Of a DNA stretch of 64,000 nucleotides, positions 8,625-16,572 are shown one piece after another; positions within the stretch are counted from its first letter, which is position 1; every line of letters starts with the position of its first letter. The notes under the pieces were generated by a model. That model worked only from the letters and a program-made list of their open reading frames with translations. It did not search any database and had not been told where the DNA came from. Location of the stretch: the NCBI GenBank assembly GCA_020847985.1, contig JADLBC010000008.1, forward strand, positions 434,001 through 498,000, read 5' to 3'. The translations under genes and the position numbers were made by a program. The stretch is from Dehalococcoidia bacterium. Its GTDB lineage: Bacteria; Chloroflexota; Dehalococcoidia; Tepidiformales; Tepidiformaceae.

Positions 8625-9299
8625 ATGTCCAGGCGCTCATTGGACATCCTGTTTGCCGGTGGTGCTGCGGTCATCGCGGTGCTCATGATAGTCCTCGGAT
8701 TTGTGCTGGCCGACCAGGCCTCATTCGCCGATGACTACGTCAAGGAACAGCTCGGCGAACAAAAGATTAAGTTCGCTACCGCTGAAGAACTCAAGAAGGA
8801 CGAAGAGAACCCCGCCAACGCGGAGTTCAAGAAGATCACCGAGTGGAAAGAAGGCTCAAAGTGCCTTGAGGAGTACGCCGGTAAGGACATGGTCACCGGC
8901 AAGATGGCGGAGTGCTACGGCAACTACTACATCGGGATGCACATGGCCCGCACCGCCGCCCTCACCAAGGTCGATGGCCAGAACATGGGCTGGGAAGGCC
9001 AGACCTACGCCACCCTCGGTACCGTCCGCTCCGACCTCTCCGCGAAGATCGCCGCCGCCAAGGCCGCGAATAACAACGACGAAGCCGCCAAGCTTCAGAA
9101 GCAGCTCGATTCCGCAACGGCGCTCCGCAGCACCATGCAGACGGGCGAGACCCTCCGCGGCCTCCTGCTCACCAGCTACGGCTTCAGCATCTTCGGCGAA
9201 AAGGCCGCCCTCGCCTCCACGGTGTGCTACATCGGCGCGGTCGTCTTGCTCATCATCGCCGCCGGCGGCTTCGTCCACGCCTTCCTCACGAAGAAGTAG
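8625..9299 (+). CDS. Uncharacterised protein with N- and C-terminal membrane helices
   Basis: A 224-aa protein of unknown family. A hydrophobic helix spans residues about 8-30 and a second about 197-220, enclosing a roughly 165-residue polar domain. That domain starts acidic/lysine-rich, contains two Cys (KCLEEY and AECYGNYY), and has a short Ala/Lys-rich coiled-coil-like stretch (SAKIAAAKAANNN). The topology suggests an anchored extracytoplasmic domain. GAGGAGGG precedes ATG 8625 and a strong terminator follows, so it is monocistronic. No function is proposed. Confidence 0.75.
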   Translation: MSRRSLDILFAGGAAVIAVLMIVLGFVLADQASFADDYVKEQLGEQKIKFATAEELKKDEENPANAEFKKITEWKEGSKCLEEYAGKDMVTGKMAECYGNYYIGMHMARTAALTKVDGQNMGWEGQTYATLGTVRSDLSAKIAAAKAANNNDEAAKLQKQLDSATALRSTMQTGETLRGLLLTSYGFSIFGEKAALASTVCYIGAVVLLIIAAGGFVHAFLTKK

Positions 9300-9329
9300 C
9301 CGCCACCCATCGCGAAACCACGCACCCGA

Positions 9330-9360
9330 AAGGGCCGGCACACGCCGGCCCTTTTTCTTT
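9330..9360 (+). terminator. Intrinsic terminator
   Basis: Stem AAGGGCCGGC/GCCGGCCCTT with loop ACAC, followed by TTTCTTT, 30 bp after the membrane-protein stop. A textbook rho-independent terminator. Confidence 0.9.
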
Positions 9361-9691
9361 GTCCCCTGGCATATCTCGCGCACCCGCGTCGCCCGGCCTC
9401 GCCGCCGTCACGGACCACATGACCGGCAATTGGGCAACAAAAGGCTGCTGCAAATGGCCCAACCGGCCGCTCTCACCGCGCCGCCGGTGCCCGATGCTCA
9501 ATCCTGGAGGCGCGACCCACGCCTCCAGCACCCCGGGCAAGCGTCGCGGGCGAGTTCACCACTCGGTCGAACCGGATCCCCCTCCGGTCCGTGCGCGCGG
9601 GCTTCGGTTCCCGGCGGCCGTGCCGTCGCGGCGAGGTGGCGGCAGTTGCGGGGTTGCGACGCCGCGATGCGTACGCTGCCGGGGACCGGAC
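9361..9691. other. Gene-free stretch
   Basis: About 330 bp between two terminators. Only GC-rich frames without start signals or protein-like composition were seen on both strands, and no repeat or RNA gene was recognised. Confidence 0.5.
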
Positions 9692-9723
9692 AAGGCGGGG
9701 TGGCCGTGAGGTCACCCCGCCTT
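9692..9723 (-). terminator. Hairpin downstream of the HMGL-family synthase
   Basis: Perfect 11-bp stem AAGGCGGGGTG/CACCCCGCCTT with a 10-nt loop, 5 bp past the synthase stop on the minus strand. No strong T tract follows, so it could also be a 3'-end stabilising hairpin. Confidence 0.6.
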
Positions 9724-9727
9724 CCGA

Positions 9728-11038
9728 TCAGCACACACCCACCGCTGCGAACGCCTCATCGACCATTGCGTGCACCTCCTCGTCGGCGATCGCGATGACC
9801 CGCCCGTCGTCGTATTCGCGCATCACCAGGTCGAGGACACGGAGGATGCGCGCGTCGCGCTTGTCCAGCCCTGCCGCCTGCGCCGGCCGGTGCTTCTGCA
9901 TCCACATCAGCAGCCCCGCCGCGCCGCTCTTGTCCGTGATCGCAACCCCCGGCGGCCGGTTCAGCAGCCGCGTCGTGTCGAAGGGGTTGTAGATCTCCTC
10001 ATCCTTGATCATCCCGTCCGCGTGGATGCCTGCCCGCGTCACGTTGAAGTTGTCGCCCACGAAGGGCAGCCGCTGGTCCACCGTCTCGCCGATGGCGCGA
10101 TAGTAGTCGGCGATCTCCGTGATCGCCGTCAGGTCCATTCCATGCGTCTCCCCGGTAAGGCCCACGAGCCAGAACACCAGCGCCTCAATCGGCGTGTTCC
10201 CGCTCCGTTCGCCGATGCCCAGCAGCGTGCCGTTGTTCGCGCTCGTGCCATAGAGCCAGGCCGCCACCGCGTTCGGCACGATCGCCCCGAGGTCGTTCTG
10301 GCCGTGGTACTCCAACGCCTCGGAGGGCACGCCCGCTGCGCGCAGCGCCTGTGAGAGCCGCGGGATGCCGCGAGGAAGCGCCGCATGCGGGTCGGCGATG
10401 CCCACCCCCATGGTGTCCGGATAGCGAAGCTTCACCTGGATGCCCGCCTGCCGCCCGCGTTCCATCAGGTCGCGAACGAACGGCACCACAACCCCGGGGA
10501 TGTCCGCCCGCGTGCTGTCCTCGATGTGCACCCGGGGCACGACGCCGTCCGCCAGCGCCGCATCGACCACTTCCAGGTACCCCGCGACCACCTTCTCCCG
10601 CGTCGAACCGAGCTTCTTGAAGATGTGGTAGTCGGAGATTGAGCAGAGGATCCCGGTCTCGCGCAGGCCCGCCGCGCGCACGAGTGCGTAGTCCGCCATC
10701 GTCGCCCGGATCCAGCCGGTGATTTCCGGGAAGGGCAGCGCGAGCTCCTGGCAGCGTTCCACCGCCTCGCGGTCCTTGCGCGTGTAGAGGAAGAACTCGG
10801 ACTGCCGGATCATCCCCCGGGGGCCGCCCAGCCGCGCGAGCAACTCGAACAGCCGCACGATCTCGCGAACCGCGTACGGTGCGCGGCTCTGCTGCCCGTC
10901 CCGGAACGTCGTGTCCGTGATCCAGATGCGCTCCGGGCGCGCGAGCGCCACGGGCTCCGCCTCGAGGTGGACCAGTGGCGGCAAAGAGTAGGGAAACGTA
11001 TCGCGGAAGAAGTTGGGGACGTCCGATTTGTAATCCAT
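9728..11038 (-). CDS. HMGL-family acyltransferase, candidate Re-citrate synthase
   Basis: A 436-aa member of the 2-isopropylmalate/homocitrate synthase family, which condenses acetyl-CoA with a 2-oxo acid. The signature ITDTTFRDGQQSRAP (about residues 40-54), IRQSEFFLYTRKDRE (about 77-91) and FPEITGWIRA (about 102-111) resemble, from memory, the Re-citrate synthases of Dehalococcoides, Clostridium kluyveri and Syntrophus more than true LeuA. There is no LeuA allosteric (LeuA_dimer) domain. The metal-binding YHGQNDLG (about 240) and the late IHADG are present. CAGGAGG sits 7 bp before ATG 11038. I infer citrate formation; isopropylmalate, citramalate or homocitrate synthase cannot be excluded. 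Confidence 0.75.
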   Translation of the reverse strand: MDYKSDVPNFFRDTFPYSLPPLVHLEAEPVALARPERIWITDTTFRDGQQSRAPYAVREIVRLFELLARLGGPRGMIRQSEFFLYTRKDREAVERCQELALPFPEITGWIRATMADYALVRAAGLRETGILCSISDYHIFKKLGSTREKVVAGYLEVVDAALADGVVPRVHIEDSTRADIPGVVVPFVRDLMERGRQAGIQVKLRYPDTMGVGIADPHAALPRGIPRLSQALRAAGVPSEALEYHGQNDLGAIVPNAVAAWLYGTSANNGTLLGIGERSGNTPIEALVFWLVGLTGETHGMDLTAITEIADYYRAIGETVDQRLPFVGDNFNVTRAGIHADGMIKDEEIYNPFDTTRLLNRPPGVAITDKSGAAGLLMWMQKHRPAQAAGLDKRDARILRVLDLVMREYDDGRVIAIADEEVHAMVDEAFAAVGVC

Positions 11039-11042
11039 TGCA

Positions 11043-11049
11043 GCCTCCT
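11043..11049 (-). promoter_or_regulatory. Strong ribosome-binding site of the synthase
   Basis: CAGGAGG read on the minus strand, ending just before the ATG at 11038. It settles the start choice. Confidence 0.75.
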
Positions 11050-11050
11050 G

Positions 11051-11073
11051 TGTACAAAGTAGATTGTATACAA
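11051..11073. promoter_or_regulatory. Operator-like palindromes TTGTATACAA and TGTACA
   Basis: TTGTATACAA (11064-11073) is a perfect 10-bp palindrome, and TGTACA (11051-11056) is a partial second copy 8 bp away, immediately upstream of the synthase ribosome-binding site. TTGTATACAA-type sites are typical of GntR/FCD-family operators. No GntR gene lies in the window. Confidence 0.5.
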
Positions 11074-11428
11074 CTGCTCTCGCGGTGGTACCGCCTCCCG
11101 CCTATCGCTCGTCCCGCAGATATTCGCCCCGGCCCGGTCCCTGCCACCTGCTATTCGGGTTTGCCATGAGTTCGCACCCCCGGTGCCCGCGACCTGGCGT
11201 CTCCCCAGGGCGAGCGAAGGAGCCAGCCTCCGCCAGATTCGAAATACCAGCCTGCGAGCGTCCCACGCACGACCTTCGCAGGGTTAATAAAGGACGGTTG
11301 GATACCGCCGCCGGGCATGGTACGAAGTATCCAACCCATCTACGCAGTGCCGCAGGGCATTACAGAACGGCAAACAACCGGGGCACAAACGCCTCCGCGT
11401 GCCGCGCCGTGCCCCGCCTGGAGGCCTC
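11074..11428. other. Divergent intergenic region
   Basis: About 355 bp between the divergent synthase and C39-like genes. It holds a long-spaced inverted repeat (listed separately), a GGTGGTACCGC segment near 11084 and a TTAATAA AT-rich patch near 11284 that could be part of the peptidase promoter. No gene seen. Confidence 0.5.
11296..11336. repeat. Inverted repeat GGTTGGATAC/GTATCCAACC
   Basis: Perfect 10-bp arms at 11296-11305 and 11327-11336 separated by 21 bp, so arm centres are 31 bp apart (three helical turns). It lies 90 bp upstream of the C39-like gene. The left arm and flanks share a 13-base word (CGGTTGGATACCG) with the ArsR operator region at 48341. Confidence 0.6.
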
Positions 11429-12391
11429 ATGCTTCGAACGCTGCTGCTGGCCGGTGTGCTCTTCGCCAGCGCGGGCGCCGTCGCCGGCGCCCTCCCCGGC
11501 GCGGCCCACGCCGCGCCGGCCATCCTCGCCCAGCCCGGCTGCGACCCCTCGGACCAGGCTGCCGACGCGCCGAAGCGGTCCGGCGAAGCCGCCTCCGAAC
11601 CCTGTTCCCCGACCATCGACCGTGCCATCGCGACGGCGAAGATGAACGCTGCGCTCTCCTACTCGGCCTACCTCGATGGCAAGGGCTCCAAAGCCACCGT
11701 CGATGCCTACGAAGCCTGGCTGCGCGCGCTCACCGGTGAACAGCCGCGTGCCGTCGTCCGCCTCGATGACGCCTCCGCGCGCGGCACCGCCAGCATCCAG
11801 AAGTTCTTCTGGCCGTACGAACAGATCAACCCCAACTACTGCGGCCCTGCCACGGCCATGTCTATCCTTCGCTTCCTCGGCCCTTCGACTTCCAGGACGC
11901 CCAACAAGCAGGGCATCCGCGACCAGCTCACCGGCGTCCCGGAGACCGACCAGGAGATGTTCGCCGGCAACTTCTGGCTGGCCACCGCCAAGAACGGCCA
12001 GACCTACTGGGGCGAAAAGTACATGCCCTTCACCCTCAACAGCTGGCGCGGCACGAAGTGGTACGTCCAGTCGGCAGGCCCCGGCCTCGAAGGCGGCACC
12101 CTGACGAAAGAGCAGGCCCTCGCCGCCATCAAGTTCGATACCGACCGCTCCTACCCGGTCGCTGAGAACGTCCTCTATTCGAACCGCACCTACTATCCCG
12201 CCGGCTTCTGGCCCGGCGTCACCTATGCCCACTGGGACACCGTCTACGGCCACTACATGCAGAACGGCCGCCAGGTCGTCCAGGTCGGGCAGGTCTACCA
12301 CGACAAGCGCCTCCCCTTCGACCGCTTCCAGGATGTCGACTGGGAAACCCACTGGAGCGCCCTCGGAGGCTGGCATGGCCTGGTCTGGTAA
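11429..12391 (+). CDS. Secreted C39-like cysteine peptidase family protein
   Basis: A 320-aa exported protein. Start ATG 11429 has GGAGG upstream and begins a clear signal peptide (LRTLLLAGVLFASAGAVAG..., cleavage near AHA-AP at about residue 28). The C-terminal domain has the papain-like pattern: the Cys in NPNYCGPATAM (about 140), a His in VYGHYMQ (about 275) and a downstream Asp/Trp region. Such domains are peptidases or inactive peptide-binding relatives. The gene overlaps the next by 17 bp, so the two products probably act together at the cell surface. Substrate unknown. Confidence 0.8.
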   Translation: MLRTLLLAGVLFASAGAVAGALPGAAHAAPAILAQPGCDPSDQAADAPKRSGEAASEPCSPTIDRAIATAKMNAALSYSAYLDGKGSKATVDAYEAWLRALTGEQPRAVVRLDDASARGTASIQKFFWPYEQINPNYCGPATAMSILRFLGPSTSRTPNKQGIRDQLTGVPETDQEMFAGNFWLATAKNGQTYWGEKYMPFTLNSWRGTKWYVQSAGPGLEGGTLTKEQALAAIKFDTDRSYPVAENVLYSNRTYYPAGFWPGVTYAHWDTVYGHYMQNGRQVVQVGQVYHDKRLPFDRFQDVDWETHWSALGGWHGLVW

Positions 12392-13496
12392 GCGCCTCCT
12401 CACCGCCGGTGTCCTTGTCCCCGTGCTCCTCGCGAGCTGCGGCGACGGGCCCACCACGGTCGCGCCAACGGCCACCGGCGCCGAAGGTGCCACCGTCGCG
12501 ACCCTCGCCATGGACGCTCCCGGCCCCCGCCTCCCGCTGGAGAACCCGGCCGGCGAAGCGCAGACCCCGGTGGCGGCCGTGAACGGCGGTGTGGTCCTTG
12601 CCGTTGGCGGCGGCGAAACGGGCTCCCCGCAGACCTTCGTACTCTGGGACCCGGCCACCGGCGCGACCCGGACCCTCTGGACCGGCGCCGCCGGCCAGCA
12701 GGACATCGTCATGGCCGCTGCCGGCGATTGGCTCGCCACGGTCCGCACGGGCATCGCGCTCCCCTTCCCCGACTGGGAACTCGTCGTTCGGAACGCCGCC
12801 ACCGGCGAATCGCGCACCATCGCCCGCGCTGAGGGCGATGTCGCCGCCGCGAACGATATCCAACCCGGGCTACCGTTCGGCTTCGCCCCCCGCGCCGTGA
12901 TCGATGGCGCGCGCGTGGCCTGGATCCAGTACACCGGCACCGCCGGGGCTCCCGCGCGCGAACTCCGCACCTACGACCTCACCACCGGCGGACGGGCCAC
13001 GCTCGACACCGTGACCCTCGCCGGCGGCGACCTCGATTCTGTCGCCGCCGGCGGTGGACGCACGGCATGGCTGCGTGTCGACGCCGCCGGCCAGCGCTTC
13101 GTCCTCCGCGAAGCCGACGGCGCATCGCGCGAAATCCCCGTCGCCGGCGCCCCCTTCCAGGCCGCCCTCGATGCCACCGGCCGCTATCTCGCCTGGGACG
13201 ACAGTCTCACCACGAAGCGGCTCCTCGACCTCGAATCCGGTGAGGCCTCGGTGTTCGCGACCGATGAAGGCTGGGGCATGAGCGCGTCGGGCGGGCGCTT
13301 CAGCTGGGCCCCCGCCGCCGCCTACGGCGGCGCCCCCGGCTACTTCGATGCGGCCACCGGCACCACCTACCTGCTCGAACGCCGCGACGGCGTTCGCAGC
13401 AACTACGCCGCCCTTCTTGGCCCGTGGTTCGCATGGCAGTCGGCCGGGCCCCGCGGCGATGGTTCCTATCACTTCACCTGGCACGGCCAGTCGTAA
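12375..13496 (+). CDS. Putative lipoprotein with beta-propeller-like repeats
   Basis: A 373-aa protein with an N-terminal lipoprotein signal (GVLVPVLLASCGDG, lipobox Cys about residue 22). The body is made of recurring strand patterns such as GDWLATVRTG, GARVAWIQYTG, GGRTAWLRVDA, GRYLAWDD and GGRFSWAP, spaced about 45-60 residues, consistent with a 6-8-bladed propeller. GGAGG precedes ATG 12375 inside the end of the C39-like gene, so translation is coupled. A role in scaffolding or sensing beside the peptidase is an inference; the family is not recognised. Confidence 0.75.
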   Translation: MAWSGKRLLTAGVLVPVLLASCGDGPTTVAPTATGAEGATVATLAMDAPGPRLPLENPAGEAQTPVAAVNGGVVLAVGGGETGSPQTFVLWDPATGATRTLWTGAAGQQDIVMAAAGDWLATVRTGIALPFPDWELVVRNAATGESRTIARAEGDVAAANDIQPGLPFGFAPRAVIDGARVAWIQYTGTAGAPARELRTYDLTTGGRATLDTVTLAGGDLDSVAAGGGRTAWLRVDAAGQRFVLREADGASREIPVAGAPFQAALDATGRYLAWDDSLTTKRLLDLESGEASVFATDEGWGMSASGGRFSWAPAAAYGGAPGYFDAATGTTYLLERRDGVRSNYAALLGPWFAWQSAGPRGDGSYHFTWHGQS

Positions 13497-13516
13497 GCGA
13501 ACGAAGGAGAACGAGC

Positions 13517-13915
13517 ATGCTCATCACCGTCTGGCGCGATTTCGATACCTCCCGCGCACCCCGGCGAGCGCGCACCCCAAACCACAAGCGCAAGCTCTCG
13601 GAGTTCATCTGCCACATCCACCGCCAGAACTACTTCGAAAAGCCCCATCGCGTCGTCACCCTCGCCGAGTGGGACCTCACCCCCGAACACGTCGAGCTCT
13701 GGGCACGCATCCGGCAGTTCATCGCCGCCTCCGAGACCGACCCCGTGAACGGCGGCGCCCCCATGCGCCCGCTCTTCCTCTATGCGCACGAACTGGACGA
13801 GGTCACCCCTTCGCACAACAACCTGGTCGCCGCCCGCCGCGACCTCGAGGCCGCCATCGGCATGCGCGCCGCCCTCACCCGCAGCGATAGCGAACGCGAC
13901 CTCAGCTTCGCCTGA
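13517..13915 (+). CDS. Conserved-looking hypothetical protein (132 aa)
   Basis: Unknown protein starting MLITVWRDFD at ATG 13517 after GAAGGAGA, 20 bp past the lipoprotein stop, so probably the third gene of that operon. It is soluble, with Arg/His-rich N-terminus, a segment CHIHRQNYFEKPHRV (about 36-50) and two helical stretches. Codon use matches its neighbours. No signal peptide or membrane segment; function unknown. Confidence 0.65.
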   Translation: MLITVWRDFDTSRAPRRARTPNHKRKLSEFICHIHRQNYFEKPHRVVTLAEWDLTPEHVELWARIRQFIAASETDPVNGGAPMRPLFLYAHELDEVTPSHNNLVAARRDLEAAIGMRAALTRSDSERDLSFA

Positions 13916-13940
13916 CATCCGCCCGGCACGGGAAACGGAA

Positions 13941-13964
13941 CGGCCCCGCATGATCGCGGGGCCG
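13941..13964. terminator. Bidirectional terminator hairpin
   Basis: Perfect 9-bp stem CGGCCCCGC/GCGGGGCCG with 6-nt loop, between the convergent hypothetical gene and the DEAD-box helicase. Confidence 0.7.
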
Positions 13965-13990
13965 TCTGCGTTTCGCCTCAGTGGCGGGGC

Positions 13991-15586
13991 TTATTCCCAG
14001 CGTGCCGGCAGCTTCAGCCGTTCGAGCTCGGCGTCGCCGACTTCCCCGACGATCTTGTCCCAGTCGGCCAGCTCCCATTCGCTCACGAAGGTGACCGCGG
14101 TCCCCAGCTTCCCCGCGCGCGCCGTGCGGCCGATGCGGTGAATGTACTCCTCCGGGTTCTGCGGCACGTCGTAGTTGATGACGTGTTCGATGTCCGGGAT
14201 GTCGAGGCCCCGCGCCGCCACGTTCGTCGCGATCAGGAACTCCAGCCGCCCGCTCCGGAAGTCGGACATCACGCGGTCGCGCTCGCCCTGGCGGAGGTCG
14301 CCATGGATCGCCCGCGCCGGCACGCCGCAATCCTGCAGCTGTGCGGTCAGGCGGTCCACGCCGATCTTCGTCCGACGGAAGATGAGCGAACGGCCCAGGT
14401 CCATCGTTTCGTACAGGTGCCGCAGCGCGAGGAACTTGTCGCGTTCCGCCACCTCCGCGAAGTACTGGGTCACGCCGTCCGCCGTGCGCTGCTCGGGGGC
14501 ACACGCCACCCACTGCGCCTTCCGCATGTAGCGGTACACCAGCCGCCCGATGCTTTCCGGCATCGTCGCGCTGAACAGCGCCGTCTGCCGCTGCTTCGGC
14601 GTCACCCGCAGGATGTAGTCGATGTCGCGCGCGAAGCCGATGTCCAGCATCTGGTCCGCTTCGTCCAGCACCGCGAAGCGGATGCCCTCGAGCCGCAACG
14701 TTCCGCGCTTGATGTGGTCGATCACCCGGCCGGGTGTCCCCACCACCACCTGTGCGCCACGCTCCAGCGCCGTGAAGTCGCCCGTGAGCCGCTTGCCGCC
14801 CACGAGCCCGATGGTTTCGAACCCGTAAAAGCGCCCGAGGTGTTCCATCACCTCGCGCACCTGGTTCGCCAGTTCGCGCGTCGGCACCAGCACCAGCGCT
14901 TGTACGCTCCGGTCGCGGGGGTCGATGGTCCGTGCCATCGGTAACCCGAACGCGAGCGTCTTGCCCGTGCCCGTCTGCGCCAGGCCGACCAGGTCCTCGC
15001 CGTCCAGCAGCAGCGGCAATGCCTCCGCCTGGATCGGTGTCGGCTCCGTGAAGCCCAGCGCGGCGATCGCGTTCAGGCCCGTCTCGTCGACGCCCAGGCC
15101 GCGGAAGGTCTCCGAGATTGGCGCCTTCGCCCCGGGCAGTCCGGCAGTGGTGGTTGGGGTGGTCGAGATTTCGCCGCTGGCGGTCCCGCCGCGTCGGCTC
15201 CGGCGGCTCCGCTTTCGCCGCGAAGGCCCGCCGTCGTGGTCGTCCTCGCCGTTCGTGGCCTGGGCCGCGGGCGAAAGCGTCGCGATGGAGGCTTCGAAGG
15301 CGCCATTGCGGGCCTTGACTTCGAACGCGTCCGAGAATGGCTCACGGCCGCCCGTGGGCGCATCCGTGAAGTCGATAACGGTGTCCTGCGGCTTCTTACG
15401 CCGGAAGAGAGACAGAATCAGGGTTAAGTGGTTCCTTTCGCGGGGTGTCTCGCTGCCCCGCCGGGAGGGCGCGCTCGGCCTTTCGGCTGGCGCTGCCAGG
15501 AGGCGGGTTCGACGGACGGCGATGGGCGCAAAGACGGCGAACGGTAGGCCGGTAGAGCACGGCCGAACGGGGTAGTGGACCGCCAC
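13991..15586 (-). CDS. DEAD-box ATP-dependent RNA helicase (RhlE/CsdA type)
   Basis: All helicase motifs are present: AQTGTGKT, PTREL, TPGR, DEAD (DEADQML), SAT, ARGLD and HRIGRTAR, over about residues 170-510 of 531. The enzyme remodels RNA in ribosome assembly or decay. The core is preceded by a basic, disordered stretch (RRKRSRRSRRGG, about 125-136). The only ATG/GTG/TTG start is ATG 15586, but the first ~50 residues look non-coding. An initiation near LILSLFRRKK (around 15418, CTG) after GAAAGGA is possible, so the 5' end is uncertain. The protein ends soon after the helicase core, without the RNA-binding tail seen in DbpA or CsdA. Confidence 0.9.
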   Translation of the reverse strand: MAVHYPVRPCSTGLPFAVFAPIAVRRTRLLAAPAERPSAPSRRGSETPRERNHLTLILSLFRRKKPQDTVIDFTDAPTGGREPFSDAFEVKARNGAFEASIATLSPAAQATNGEDDHDGGPSRRKRSRRSRRGGTASGEISTTPTTTAGLPGAKAPISETFRGLGVDETGLNAIAALGFTEPTPIQAEALPLLLDGEDLVGLAQTGTGKTLAFGLPMARTIDPRDRSVQALVLVPTRELANQVREVMEHLGRFYGFETIGLVGGKRLTGDFTALERGAQVVVGTPGRVIDHIKRGTLRLEGIRFAVLDEADQMLDIGFARDIDYILRVTPKQRQTALFSATMPESIGRLVYRYMRKAQWVACAPEQRTADGVTQYFAEVAERDKFLALRHLYETMDLGRSLIFRRTKIGVDRLTAQLQDCGVPARAIHGDLRQGERDRVMSDFRSGRLEFLIATNVAARGLDIPDIEHVINYDVPQNPEEYIHRIGRTARAGKLGTAVTFVSEWELADWDKIVGEVGDAELERLKLPARWE

Positions 15587-15731
15587 GAGTCCGTCACAAA
15601 CAACGTGAGTTCATGCTATCACAAGTTTATGGCGAGTCGTTACCCTCGGCTCACCCTTCTCAGGCAATGCACAGCGCAATCGGCGCTTCCTTCCACCTCG
15701 CGTGCCGATGCTGGTGCTCTGGAGGTCAGCC

Positions 15732-15905
15732 ATGCCCATCCCGCCGTTCCGCATCGTCAGCGTCAGCACCACACTCCCCACATCCGTCTGCGCCTGGTGC
15801 ACGAAGGTCATCCACCCCGGCACGCGCGAAGTCAGCCACGGCATCTGCCACGCCTGCGCGCGCGCACTCATCGCCACCTTCGAGGCATCGCCGCCCGCCG
15901 CCTGA
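15732..15905 (+). CDS. Small double-CxxC protein
   Basis: A 57-aa protein starting at ATG 15732 with GGAGG 7 bp upstream. It contains CAWC and CHAC spaced about 18 residues apart, a treble-clef or zinc-ribbon-sized metal site. The frame has the same third-position GC bias as the surrounding genes. It sits between the DEAD-box gene (divergent) and the VOC gene (convergent). Function unknown. Confidence 0.6.
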   Translation: MPIPPFRIVSVSTTLPTSVCAWCTKVIHPGTREVSHGICHACARALIATFEASPPAA

Positions 15906-15908
15906 GTC

Positions 15909-16295
15909 CTACGGCTTCACCGCCGCGGCCAGCGCCAGCAGGTTCCCGTCCGGGTCGCGAAAGAAGGTCATCCACTCCTCCCTCCCGTCCGCGTGGGTAT
16001 GGATGCGGTGCGGCGCGCCTTCGAAGGGAACGCCCGTCGCCGTCAGCGCTTCCTGGCTGCCACGGATGTCGCTCACGCGGAAGTACAGCACCGAGTTGCC
16101 CCGCCCCTGCGCCTCCGCCATCGCGTCCAGCATCAACCGCACTCCGTCGCAATCGAAGAACGCCAGCTGCCCGGCCGTGAACAGGTGGCGAATGCCCAGC
16201 ACATCCCGGTAGAACGCGACCGACCGTTCGATGTCCGACACCGTCATCGAAATCTGCGCGATCTGCCCGACCCCGCCCGCTGTTGGCGCTGTCAT
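15909..16295 (-). CDS. Glyoxalase/VOC-family protein
   Basis: A 128-aa vicinal oxygen chelate protein. The N-terminal QISMTVSDIERSVAFYRDVLG and the C-terminal EEWMTFFRDPDGNLLALA are typical glyoxalase-I/bleomycin-resistance half-motifs, including the metal Glu/His region. Start ATG 16295 follows GAGGGCAGC; the longer upstream frame is low complexity. Substrate unknown; some members act on methylglyoxal adducts or aromatic diols. Confidence 0.85.
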   Translation of the reverse strand: MTAPTAGGVGQIAQISMTVSDIERSVAFYRDVLGIRHLFTAGQLAFFDCDGVRLMLDAMAEAQGRGNSVLYFRVSDIRGSQEALTATGVPFEGAPHRIHTHADGREEWMTFFRDPDGNLLALAAAVKP

Positions 16296-16431
16296 GCTGC
16301 CCTCCTCTCGCCTGCGCGGTGCCCGGAGTCTACCGCCCCCGCCCTCGCCCTCGCCCTCGTCACCCTGCCCGAAGGGGTAACTGCCGCCGCCGCCCGCGCC
16401 CGCTAGAATTCGCCCACCCCGGAGGTGCGAA

Positions 16432-16572
16432 ATGGCGACCTCGTTCTCGGCCATCCTGTACGAAGTCGAACGCGGGCGGGCACGCATCACCCCTAACCGT
16501 CCCGAGAAGCTGAACGCCCGCTCCCGCGTCGATGGCTCCGGACTCCGCGACGAGAACGGCTACCTCAGGTGA
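16432..16572 (+). pseudogene. Crotonase N-terminal fragment acting as a leader ORF
   Basis: A 46-codon frame with GGAGGTG upstream of ATG 16432. Residues 8-31 (ILYEVERGRARIT, then NRPEKLNAR) match the invariant start of enoyl-CoA hydratases, but after residue 31 the similarity stops and the frame ends. The TGA overlaps the GTG start of the next gene as GTGA. I read it as a decayed crotonase 5' end still used to load ribosomes onto the membrane-protein gene, or as a promoter/leader captured with a gene fragment. A TAGAAT -10-like box lies at 16404-16409. Confidence 0.6.

Noticed and set aside
11083-11118. T-box-like segment GGTGGTACCGC with a downstream GTCCC on the + strand
   Set aside because: The specifier part would lie inside the antisense of the HMGL-family gene and no amino-acid or aaRS gene follows on the + strand; on the minus strand the T-box sequence is reversed.
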